A DNA stretch of 10,616 bases from assembly GCA_946055365.1 (NCBI GenBank), contig CAMGFM010000026.1:1-10616 (forward strand), read 5' to 3'. Positions 1 to 6,449 of this stretch are shown here, one piece after another; positions within the stretch are counted from its first letter, which is position 1; each line of letters starts with the position of its first letter. Below the pieces are notes generated by a model that saw nothing but the letters and a program-made list of their open reading frames with translations, searched no databases and was not told the DNA's origin. The DNA comes from an uncultured Prevotella sp. GTDB taxonomy: Bacteria > Bacteroidota > Bacteroidia > Bacteroidales > Bacteroidaceae. The position numbers were made by a program, and so were the translations under genes.

Positions 1-1
1 C

Positions 2-1285
2 ATCACAGATGTGGGACATCTGGAACACGATGCCGACGAGGGCGACGACAAGATAGAGAAAAAGGCACGCCTCGAACAGCTCGAGCCAATGGAGATAGCC
101 CAATACTACACCAACAGATACCACGCCGCCATGGACGCGCTGGGCGTGCTGCCGCCCAGCATAGAGCCGCACGCCACAGGACACATCATAGAGCAGGAGG
201 AACTGGTAAGGCAGATTATCGACAACGGCTATGCCTATGAGAGCAACGGCTCTGTCTACTTTGACGTGAGAAAATATAACAAAGACCACCACTATGGCAT
301 ACTCTCCGGACGCAACCTCGACGACGTGAAAGACGCGTCGCGCTCGCTCGACGGCGTGGGAGAGAAACGCTGCCAGGCCGATTTCGCACTGTGGAAAAAG
401 GCATCGCCCGAACACATCATGCGATGGCCCAGCCCCTGGAGCGTGGGCTTCCCGGGATGGCATTGCGAGTGTACGGCCATGGGACGCAAGTATCTCGGAC
501 AGCAGTTTGACATACACGGCGGCGGCATGGACCTCGTGTTCCCCCATCACGAATGTGAGATAGCACAGGCAGTGGCATCGCAGGGCAGCCAGATGGTGCG
601 CTACTGGATGCACAACAACATGATTACTATCAACGGGCAGAAAATGGGCAAGTCGCTCGGCAACTTCATAACCCTCGAGCAGTTCTTTACGGGCAACCAC
701 CCCGCACTCGAGCAGCCCTACTCTGCCATGACCATAAGATTCTTCATTCTCTCGGCACACTACAGAGGCACGGTAGACTTCTCCAACGAGGCACTGCAGG
801 CATCGGAAAAAGGACTGGCAAGGCTCAACGACGCACTCGACGCGCTCGACCGCATAGCCGTCTCGGCACAAAGCGACGAGCAGACACGACAGACAGTGGC
901 AACACTGCGCCAAAAGTGCTATGACGCAATGAACGACGACCTAGCCACACCACTCGTCATCAGCCACCTGTTTGAGGCGTGCGGCGTGGTGAACAGACTC
1001 ATAGACCACAAGGCCACCATAACGGCTGACGACCTTAAGGAACTGGCTGACACCATGCGCCTGTTTGCCATAGACCTGCTGGGACTGCACGGCGACAACA
1101 CGGCATCGGCATCAAGGCGCGAGGAAGCCTTTGGCAAGGTAGTGGACATGGTGCTTGACCTGCGCTCAAAGGCAAAGGCAGCCAAGGACTGGGCCACATC
1201 TGACCGCATACGCAACGAACTTGCCGAACTGGGATTTGAGGTTAAGGACACCAAAGACGGAGCCACGTGGCGACTGAGAAAGTAA
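2..1285 (+). CDS. cysS: Cysteinyl-tRNA synthetase, 5' end cut off by the window
   Basis: Class I aminoacyl-tRNA synthetase that charges tRNA-Cys with cysteine in the cytoplasm. The reading frame is open from base 2 (I-T-D-V-G-H...), so the gene starts outside the window. A GTG at 11 is an internal valine, not the start. About 427 residues are visible. Judged from the family's usual length, roughly 65-70 N-terminal residues are missing, including the HIGH motif and the first zinc cysteine. Visible landmarks are the zinc-site segments GWHCECTAM (455-481) and HHECEIAQ just after 541, the IHGGGMDL segment between them, and the KMSKS loop in the form KMGKS (641-655), followed by a helical anticodon-binding region. 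KMGKS is, from memory, normal in Bacteroidales CysRS. The stop codon is TAA. The next gene begins 123 bp downstream. Identification is near certain. Confidence 0.97.
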   Translation: MTDVGHLEHDADEGDDKIEKKARLEQLEPMEIAQYYTNRYHAAMDALGVLPPSIEPHATGHIIEQEELVRQIIDNGYAYESNGSVYFDVRKYNKDHHYGILSGRNLDDVKDASRSLDGVGEKRCQADFALWKKASPEHIMRWPSPWSVGFPGWHCECTAMGRKYLGQQFDIHGGGMDLVFPHHECEIAQAVASQGSQMVRYWMHNNMITINGQKMGKSLGNFITLEQFFTGNHPALEQPYSAMTIRFFILSAHYRGTVDFSNEALQASEKGLARLNDALDALDRIAVSAQSDEQTRQTVATLRQKCYDAMNDDLATPLVISHLFEACGVVNRLIDHKATITADDLKELADTMRLFAIDLLGLHGDNTASASRREEAFGKVVDMVLDLRSKAKAAKDWATSDRIRNELAELGFEVKDTKDGATWRLRK

Positions 1286-1325
1286 AGTGTCACACTAAAA
1301 CAGCCACAAGCAAGGCACAAGGCAT

Positions 1326-1373
1326 GAGGCAGACTCTGAGTAAACACCATAATATGCAGTCAGGGTCTGCCTC
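1326..1373 (+). promoter_or_regulatory. Long hairpin in the cysS-sirtuin gap
   Basis: Bases 1326-1338 (GAGGCAGACTCTG) pair with 1361-1373 (CAGGGTCTGCCTC) over 13 positions with a single G-U wobble, enclosing a 22-nt A-rich loop. No T-run follows on either strand, so this is not a standard intrinsic terminator. It lies 35 bp before the sirtuin start and could be an mRNA processing or stability element, an attenuator or an operator. A smaller 11-bp palindrome, AGTGT-C-ACACT (1286-1296), sits immediately after the cysS stop. No recognisable promoter was found in this gap. Confidence 0.4.
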
Positions 1374-1408
1374 CCTACCATATAAAAACAACAATAGCCA
1401 CCAAGCAA

Positions 1409-2134
1409 ATGAAGCACATAGTATTTCTCACGGGAGCCGGCATGTCAGCAGAGTCTGGCTTCAAGACATTCAGGGGCAACGGCGGACTGTGGGAGGACTA
1501 TCCCGTAGAGCAGGTAGCCTCTCACGAGGGATGGCTAAAAGACCCCGTGCTGGTAAACAACTTCTACAACGGCCTGCGCCACAAGCTCTATGCGGCACAG
1601 CCAAACGGCGGACACCTCGCCATAGCACGGCTCGAACACGACTATAAGGTGACAGTCATAACACAAAACGTCGACAATCTGCACGAGAGGGCTGGCTCGA
1701 CGCATGTCATACACCTGCACGGAGAGCTGGCAAAGGTGTGCTCCTCGCGCGACGTTGACGACCCGCGCTACATACGCACGCTCACCGCCGACAACTGCGA
1801 GGTCGCTCCCGGAGAAAAAAGCGGCGACGGCGCGCTCACAAGGCCCTATATTGTGTTCTTCGGAGAGGCTGTGCCAAGGCTCACCGAGGCGGCAGAGGCA
1901 GTGGCAGAGGCCGACTTGTTCGTGATAATAGGCACTTCGCTCAACGTCTATCCCGCAGCAGGACTCACAGGATATGTGCGCAGAGGCACACCCATATATC
2001 TCATTGACCCCGGAGAGCCATGCCACACCGTCGGGGCGCATGTCACGCACATAAGATGCGGCGCAACCGAGGGTATGGAGAGGCTCTGCGAGGCTATCAA
2101 CGACACCACACCACACGACACATGCGCAAACTAA
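1409..2134 (+). CDS. cobB: Sir2-family NAD+-dependent protein deacylase (CobB-like)
   Basis: Cytoplasmic sirtuin, 241 aa, expected to remove acyl groups from protein lysines using NAD+ and releasing nicotinamide and O-acyl-ADP-ribose. NAD-binding motifs: GAGMSAESGFKTFR (residues 9-22), TQNVDNLHERAG (85-96), GTSLNVYPAAG (175-185), and IYLID near residue 196. The catalytic histidine is H104 in HLHGEL. The zinc module is degenerate: between the catalytic His and FFGE there are only two cysteines (C111 and C130) instead of two CxxC pairs. From memory this is usual for Bacteroidales CobB-like proteins. The YxxR pair linked to desuccinylase activity in E. coli CobB reads Y53-N-G-L56 here, with Arg displaced to position 57. 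The start at 1409 puts GAG at the normal distance from the N-terminus. The last 13 nt overlap the next gene. Family is certain; acyl preference is not. Confidence 0.93.
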   Translation: MKHIVFLTGAGMSAESGFKTFRGNGGLWEDYPVEQVASHEGWLKDPVLVNNFYNGLRHKLYAAQPNGGHLAIARLEHDYKVTVITQNVDNLHERAGSTHVIHLHGELAKVCSSRDVDDPRYIRTLTADNCEVAPGEKSGDGALTRPYIVFFGEAVPRLTEAAEAVAEADLFVIIGTSLNVYPAAGLTGYVRRGTPIYLIDPGEPCHTVGAHVTHIRCGATEGMERLCEAINDTTPHDTCAN

Positions 2135-2655
2135 GGCCCATAGAGATGCAGAGGCTCAGCGTGGAGCAGTTTCACGCGGCAGCCAAAATACCCCTCACCG
2201 TGGTGCTTGACAACGTGCGCTCGCTCCACAACGTGGGCTCGGTGTTACGCACATGCGACGCCTTCAGGGTAGATGCCGTCTATCTGTGTGGCATCACCGC
2301 CACACCGCCCCACCCCGACATACACAAGACTGCCCTCGGGGCTGAAGACTCTGTGTCATGGCACTATTTCGCCGACACAAAGGAGGCCGTAAGACAGCTC
2401 AAGAGCCAAGGCGTGAGAGTGATGGCCGTAGAGCAGGCACAAGGCTCGGTCTTGATGCAGCACATGCAGGCAGACAGCGACACGGCCTATGCCGTGGTGC
2501 TGGGCAACGAGGTAAAGGGCGTGGCGCAGGAAGTGGTTGACATGGCCGACGGCTGCATTGAGATACCGCAGTTTGGCACTAAGCACTCGCTCAACGTCTC
2601 TGTCACAGCAGGCATAGTGATATGGGAGATGGCGCGGCAGCTGCTGCGCCTATGA
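2122..2655 (+). CDS. SpoU/TrmH-family RNA 2'-O-methyltransferase (SPOUT fold)
   Basis: Predicted S-adenosylmethionine-dependent ribose 2'-O-methyltransferase, 177 aa, acting on tRNA or rRNA. The three SpoU motifs are present: motif 1 NVRSLHNVGSVLRTCDAF (catalytic Asn and Arg), motif 2 VVLGNEVKGV, and motif 3 IEIPQFGTKHSLNVSVTAG, which forms the trefoil-knot cofactor pocket. The protein is short and carries no RNA-binding extension, as in the small TrmL/TrmH-like members. The frame is open from 2020, but the extra 34 residues are Arg/His-rich, unlike the family, and lie over the sirtuin gene. ATG at 2122 (MRKLRPIEMQRLSVEQF) matches Bacteroidales homologues as I remember them. The start lies inside the end of the sirtuin gene (13-nt overlap, TAA at 2132), suggesting translational coupling. 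The target nucleotide cannot be read from sequence. Confidence 0.9.
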   Translation: MRKLRPIEMQRLSVEQFHAAAKIPLTVVLDNVRSLHNVGSVLRTCDAFRVDAVYLCGITATPPHPDIHKTALGAEDSVSWHYFADTKEAVRQLKSQGVRVMAVEQAQGSVLMQHMQADSDTAYAVVLGNEVKGVAQEVVDMADGCIEIPQFGTKHSLNVSVTAGIVIWEMARQLLRL

Positions 2656-2794
2656 CACACGCGCACGCCGCCAAGGCAGCCTGCAACATGACCGCCCCTA
2701 CCTGCAACACACACACTCTCTCACACACCCTAAGCACCCCCTACAGCCGCCACAGGAGCGCACTGACCGCATTTTTCAATAACACACACACATC
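2656..2794. other. Gap before miaB, A/C-rich leader
   Basis: This 139-bp gap has no convincing hairpin terminator and no TAnnTTTG element. It is strikingly C- and A-rich on the + strand (CACACA runs near 2709-2730 and 2780-2792) and G-poor just before the miaB ATG, with no Shine-Dalgarno sequence. miaB may be transcribed by read-through from upstream. Confidence 0.5.
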
Positions 2795-4123
2795 ATGAAA
2801 AGACTATACATTGAGACCTACGGATGCCAGATGAACGTGGCAGACTCTGAGGTGGTGGCCGCCGTCATGCAGATGGCAGGCTATGACACATGCGACACGC
2901 CCGAAGAGGCCGACGCAATATTTCTCAACACCTGCTCAATAAGGCAAAACGCCGAAAACAAGATATACAGCCGACTCGACACACTCAACGCCGAAAGGCG
3001 CAAGGGACGCAATATAATAATAGGTGTGCTGGGCTGTATGGCCGAGAGGGTCAAGGAAGAGCTGATAGCACAACACCACGCCAACCTCGTGTGCGGACCT
3101 GACTCCTATCTGCGCCTGCCAGAGATGACGGCACAGTGCGAGGCTGGACACAATGCCATAGACACCAATCTCTCCAACACCGAGACCTACCGCGACATCG
3201 TGCCGCGGCGCATAGGAGCGTCACGCGTGAGCGGCTATGTGAGCATCATGAGGGGCTGCAACAACTTCTGCCACTACTGCATAGTGCCTTACACACGCGG
3301 ACGTGAACGCTCGAGAGACGTGCAGAGCATATTGCGCGAGGTGGCAGACCTCAGAGACAAGGGCTATAAAGAGGTGACACTGCTCGGACAGAACGTCAAC
3401 AGCTACGGGCTGACGCCCTCGGGCAAGCCCATGGACGGCGGCGTGTCATTCGCGCGGCTGCTCAGGCTCGTGGCACAGTCAGCACCGGAGATGAGGGTGA
3501 GGTTTACCACCTCAAACCCCGAAGACATGACCGAGGACATACTCCATGCCATAGCCTCAGAGCCTAATCTCTGCCACCATATACACTTCCCCGTGCAGAG
3601 CGGCAGCAACAGGATACTGAAGCTGATGAACAGAAAATATACGAGAGAGGACTATCTCGCCAAGGTAGAGGCTATCAGGCGCATAATACCCGACTGCGGA
3701 CTGTCCACCGACATCTTCGTGGGCTATCACGACGAGACACCCGAAGACCACGAACTCACGCTGTCACTCGTGAGGGAGTGCGAGTTTGACTCCGCTTTCA
3801 TGTTCAAATACTCTGAAAGACCTGGCACCTACGCCGCAAAACACCTGCCCGACAACGTGCCAGAGGAGGTTAAGACACAGCGACTCAACCAACTGATAGA
3901 GCTGCAGACGCACATGAGCGAGAGACAAAACCGCAAGGACATAGGCAAGACCTTTGACGTGCTTGTAGAAGGCTTCTCCAAACGCTCCAGAGAACAGCTC
4001 ATGGGACGCACACCGCAAAACAAGGCCGTGGTGTTCGACAAAAACGGACACCATATAGGCGAGACCGTCAAGGTAAAGATTAACGACGCTACAAGCGCGA
4101 CCCTGCTCGGAGAGTGTCTGTAA
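2795..4123 (+). CDS. miaB: tRNA-2-methylthio-N6-dimethylallyladenosine synthase MiaB
   Basis: Radical SAM methylthiotransferase, 442 aa. It converts i6A37 to ms2i6A37 in tRNAs reading UNN codons, which stabilises codon pairing. Domain order: an N-terminal UPF0004 domain with three auxiliary-cluster cysteines (C11 in YGCQMN, C47 in NTCSIR, C81 in GCMAE); a radical SAM core with the CxxxCxxC cluster in RGCNNFCHYC (C155, C159, C162); and a C-terminal TRAM RNA-binding domain at about 383-440. The asparagine-containing YGCQMN and the NTCSIRQNAE segment favour MiaB over RimO or MtaB. Length is typical of the family. The start at 2795 (MKRLYIETYGCQMN) is the usual MiaB N-terminus. It lies downstream of the RNA methyltransferase in the same orientation. 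All seen catalytic residues are intact. Confidence 0.97.
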   Translation: MKRLYIETYGCQMNVADSEVVAAVMQMAGYDTCDTPEEADAIFLNTCSIRQNAENKIYSRLDTLNAERRKGRNIIIGVLGCMAERVKEELIAQHHANLVCGPDSYLRLPEMTAQCEAGHNAIDTNLSNTETYRDIVPRRIGASRVSGYVSIMRGCNNFCHYCIVPYTRGRERSRDVQSILREVADLRDKGYKEVTLLGQNVNSYGLTPSGKPMDGGVSFARLLRLVAQSAPEMRVRFTTSNPEDMTEDILHAIASEPNLCHHIHFPVQSGSNRILKLMNRKYTREDYLAKVEAIRRIIPDCGLSTDIFVGYHDETPEDHELTLSLVRECEFDSAFMFKYSERPGTYAAKHLPDNVPEEVKTQRLNQLIELQTHMSERQNRKDIGKTFDVLVEGFSKRSREQLMGRTPQNKAVVFDKNGHHIGETVKVKINDATSATLLGECL

Positions 4124-4163
4124 CGACAAAACACACAAGGAATTGTCGCGGAACGCAAGGGAA

Positions 4164-4280
4164 AACGACTCCTTGGAAAGAGAAAAGCGGCTTTTTAAGA
4201 CAAGAAAATGGCACTTTGTGATTTAAAAGTGCCACTTTAAGACGAGAAAAGAGGCACTTTGTGATTTCAAAGTGCCTCTT
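4164..4280. repeat. 43-bp-period palindromic array, copy 1
   Basis: The array is made of 11-bp palindromic units with an unpaired central base, at starts 4164, 4184, 4207, 4227, 4250 and 4270. Step sizes are 20, 23, 20, 23, 20, giving a 43-bp repeat of two units. The best units are AAGTGCCACTT (4227-4237), AATGGCACTTT (4207-4217), AGAGGCACTTT (4250-4260), AAGTGCCTCTT (4270-4280) and AAAGCGGCTTT (4184-4194); the 4164 unit is degenerate. Linkers repeat too: gtgattta/gtgatttc after the first unit of a pair, and taagacaagaa/taagacgagaa after the second. Adjacent units are complementary, so 4249-4260 pairs perfectly with 4269-4280 (12 bp, 8-nt loop). The family is not one I can name. No T-run follows, so a terminator role is unlikely. 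Confidence 0.8.
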
Positions 4281-4306
4281 CTGTAAAATACGCAAACCAG
4301 TCTTAC

Positions 4307-4350
4307 CCGTCATGATGCGTCCCTATGACGGTGGCGATCGCCGTTTTCTT
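4307..4350 (+). terminator. Possible weak terminator with a competing stem
   Basis: ACGG (4328-4331) can pair with CCGT (4341-4344), extended inward by G-U and G-C pairs, followed by TTTTCTTCTT. An upstream stem, CCGTCAT (4307-4313) with ATGACGG (4325-4331), uses the same ACGG and so excludes it. This could end miaB transcripts, but the stem is short. The central GGCGATCGCC (4333-4342) is also a perfect 10-bp palindrome. Confidence 0.35.
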
Positions 4351-4360
4351 CTTCATCTTC

Positions 4361-4381
4361 TAAACCTTATTTGCAGGTTTA
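4361..4381. repeat. Small inverted repeat TAAACCT/AGGTTTA
   Basis: TAAACCT (4361-4367) and AGGTTTA (4375-4381) are perfect 7-bp arms around a 7-nt loop. Function unknown. It lies in the regulatory gap upstream of the msbA-like gene, about 110 bp before the -7 box. Confidence 0.45.
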
Positions 4382-4401
4382 ATCATAAACAATTACACAT
4401 G

Positions 4402-4419
4402 TCTGCACGACCGTGCAGA
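4402..4419. repeat. 18-bp operator-like palindrome TCTGCACG-AC-CGTGCAGA
   Basis: Perfect 8-bp arms (4402-4409 and 4412-4419) are separated by 2 bp, about 75 bp upstream of the -7 box of the msbA-like gene. The size suits a dimeric DNA-binding regulator; a four-base-loop RNA hairpin is the alternative. No regulator is encoded in the window, so binding is inferred only from symmetry. An 8-T run follows at 4441-4448. Confidence 0.45.
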
Positions 4420-4483
4420 TGTCATGCGTCTGCGCCGTCCTTTTTTTTCATTTACCTCACTGACGCTGCGCTGTCTTCTGAAA

Positions 4484-4508
4484 ATTATGCGTACCTTTGC
4501 AGCATAAT
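4484..4508 (+). promoter_or_regulatory. Bacteroidota-type promoter within a dyad
   Basis: TACCTTTG at 4492-4499 matches the Bacteroidota sigma-ABfr -7 consensus TAnnTTTG. No good TTTG -33 element is seen 19-21 bp upstream. The -7 box is flanked symmetrically by ATTATGC (4484-4490) and GCATAAT (4502-4508), 7-bp perfect arms centred on it. Transcription would start near 4506-4510 and give a leader of about 30 nt before ATG 4540. This placement supports 4540 as the true start of the next gene. Confidence 0.75.
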
Positions 4509-4539
4509 AGAATGTCACAATAAAACCAAGACGTCACTT

Positions 4540-6366
4540 ATGAAAGACTTTTTCCTCGTGCTGAGACGTTTCTTGCCACCCTACAAGAAATATCTGGCCA
4601 TGACCGTGTTCTTCAACATACTGTCAGCCGTGCTAAACATATTCTCCTTTGCCGCTCTCATACCCATTCTACAGATACTGTTCCGCACGGAGGGCACAGG
4701 CAAGGCCACACAGCTGATGCCATGGAGCCTCGGCGACATCAAGGAGGTGCTGGCAAACAACGCCGACTATTACGTGACGCGCATGATGGCAGACATGGGA
4801 GCCACCACGACGCTGCTTGTCATAGGCCTGTTGCTGGCTTTCATGACCTTTATAAAGACTGGAGCCTACTTTCTGTCCTCCGCCACCATCATACCAATAC
4901 GCACGGGAGTGGTAAGGGACATCAGGGGCAAGCTCTACCGCAAGATTACGTCGCTGCCGCTGGGCTTCTTCTCCGAAGAGCGCAAGGGCGACATCATGGC
5001 GCGCATGTCTGGCGACGTGCAGGAGATAGAGAGCAGCATCATGGCGTCACTTGACATGCTGTTCAAGAATCCCATACTCATCATCTTCTACTTCAGCGCG
5101 CTGCTGTTCATCTCCTGGCAGCTTACGGTGTTCACCGTGTGCTTCGTGCCGCTGTTCGGATGGCTCATGGGCTATGTGGGACGCAAGCTAAAGAAGAAAT
5201 CAATAAAGGCACAGGCCCTGTGGAGCGACACACTCTCGCAGGTGGAGGAGACACTCGGTGGACTGCGCATCATCAAGGCCTTTTGCGCCGAAAACAAGAT
5301 GAACGCGCGCTTTGACAACATCAACTCTGCCTACCGCAACGCCATACAGAGGGTCAACATAAGACAGCAGATGGCACACCCCATGAGCGAGTTTCTCGGC
5401 ACGCTGCTCATAGTGATAGTGCTGTGGGTGGGCGGTATGCTCGTGCTGGACTATGAGATGATGTCAGGACCCACGTTCATTTACTATCTCGTGATGCTCT
5501 ACAGCATAATAAATCCGCTCAAAGACTTCTCCAAGGCCACCTACAGCATACCCAAAGGCCTCGCCTCCATGGAGCGCGTGGACAGGATACTGCTCGCCGA
5601 GAACAATATCAAGGAAAAGGAACAGCCCACACACATCGACAGCTTCACACACAGCATAGAGTTTCGCCATGTGTCGTTCAGATATGGCGAGCAATGGGTG
5701 CTTAAGGACATAAACCTCACCATAGAAAAGGGACGCACCGTGGCTCTCGTGGGACAGAGCGGCTCGGGCAAGTCCACACTCGTTGACCTCATACCGCGCT
5801 ATTATGACGTGCAGGAGGGCGAGGTGCTGGTGGACGGCATCAACGTGAAGGATCTCGGCATACACGATCTGAGGCAGCTCATAGGCAATGTCAATCAGGA
5901 AGCCATACTCTTCAACGACTCTTTCCGCAACAACATAACATTCGGAGTGGACAACGCCACGCAGCAACAGATTGAGGAGGCGGCAAGAATAGCCAATGCG
6001 CACGACTTCATCATGCAGTCTGAACACGGATATGACACCTGCATAGGCGACAGGGGCGGCAGACTCTCGGGCGGACAGCGGCAACGCGTGAGCATAGCGA
6101 GGGCCATACTCAAGAACCCGCCCATACTCATCCTCGACGAAGCCACCTCGGCTCTCGACACGGAGAGCGAAAGGCTGGTGCAGGACGCTCTCGAAAAACT
6201 CATGAAGACACGCACCACGGTGGCGATAGCGCACAGGCTGTCTACCATAAAGAACGCCGACGAGATATGCGTGCTGCATGAGGGACGCATAGTGGAGCGA
6301 GGCACGCACGACGAGCTGCTCAAGGCTGGAGGATATTACAGCAGGCTGCACGAGATGCAGAGCTGA
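4540..6366 (+). CDS. msbA: MsbA-like lipid A-core exporter (ABC half-transporter, permease-ATPase fusion)
   Basis: Inner-membrane type IV ABC exporter, 608 aa, acting as a homodimer. It most likely flips lipid A-core to the periplasmic leaflet. The N-terminal half has hydrophobic segments near residues 20-47, 88-118, 176-212 and 284-325. The loop after the first helix (about 50-88) is long. The ATPase domain has Walker A GQSGSGKST (405-413), signature LSGGQ (509-513), Walker B ILILDE (D533, E534) and the H-loop H565; all are intact. The frame is open from 4261, but that adds 93 residues encoded by the repeat array and promoter. ATG 4540 (MKDFFLVLRRFLPPYKKYL) lies about 40 bp after the -7 box and gives a normal length. 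Three lipopolysaccharide-type genes follow, supporting MsbA over a drug exporter; the substrate remains inferred. Confidence 0.9.
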   Translation: MKDFFLVLRRFLPPYKKYLAMTVFFNILSAVLNIFSFAALIPILQILFRTEGTGKATQLMPWSLGDIKEVLANNADYYVTRMMADMGATTTLLVIGLLLAFMTFIKTGAYFLSSATIIPIRTGVVRDIRGKLYRKITSLPLGFFSEERKGDIMARMSGDVQEIESSIMASLDMLFKNPILIIFYFSALLFISWQLTVFTVCFVPLFGWLMGYVGRKLKKKSIKAQALWSDTLSQVEETLGGLRIIKAFCAENKMNARFDNINSAYRNAIQRVNIRQQMAHPMSEFLGTLLIVIVLWVGGMLVLDYEMMSGPTFIYYLVMLYSIINPLKDFSKATYSIPKGLASMERVDRILLAENNIKEKEQPTHIDSFTHSIEFRHVSFRYGEQWVLKDINLTIEKGRTVALVGQSGSGKSTLVDLIPRYYDVQEGEVLVDGINVKDLGIHDLRQLIGNVNQEAILFNDSFRNNITFGVDNATQQQIEEAARIANAHDFIMQSEHGYDTCIGDRGGRLSGGQRQRVSIARAILKNPPILILDEATSALDTESERLVQDALEKLMKTRTTVAIAHRLSTIKNADEICVLHEGRIVERGTHDELLKAGGYYSRLHEMQS

Positions 6367-6449
6367 CGCGGCAAAAGCGGAGCGACAGCTGCCGTCAACG
6401 ACATACTTACACAGCAAACATTACATATCACCACTTACAAGCCATAACG
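6367..6449. other. Spacer before the acyltransferase
   Basis: This 83-bp spacer has no terminator and no recognisable promoter. GAC..GGCA (from 6365) can pair weakly with TGCC-GTC near 6391 with a bulge. The leader before ATG 6450 is A/C-rich with no Shine-Dalgarno sequence. Cotranscription with the msbA-like gene is likely. Confidence 0.4.

Noticed and set aside
11..13. GTG as the start of cysS
   Set aside because: The frame continues upstream to base 2 with the conserved I-T-D-V-G-H sequence, so this is an internal valine codon of a truncated gene.
2020..2121. Upstream extension of the SpoU methyltransferase
   Set aside because: The extra 34 residues are Arg/His-rich, unlike the family, and overlap the sirtuin gene; ATG 2122 gives the expected N-terminus.
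4164..4280. CRISPR array
   Set aside because: The period is only 43 bp, the linkers also repeat instead of being unique spacers, the units are 11-bp palindromes, and no cas gene is present. The same holds for 9844-9983.
5464..6417. 317-codon open frame on the minus strand
   Set aside because: It lies antisense to the ATPase half of the msbA-like gene, has no recognisable domain, and is explained by codon bias of the gene on the other strand.
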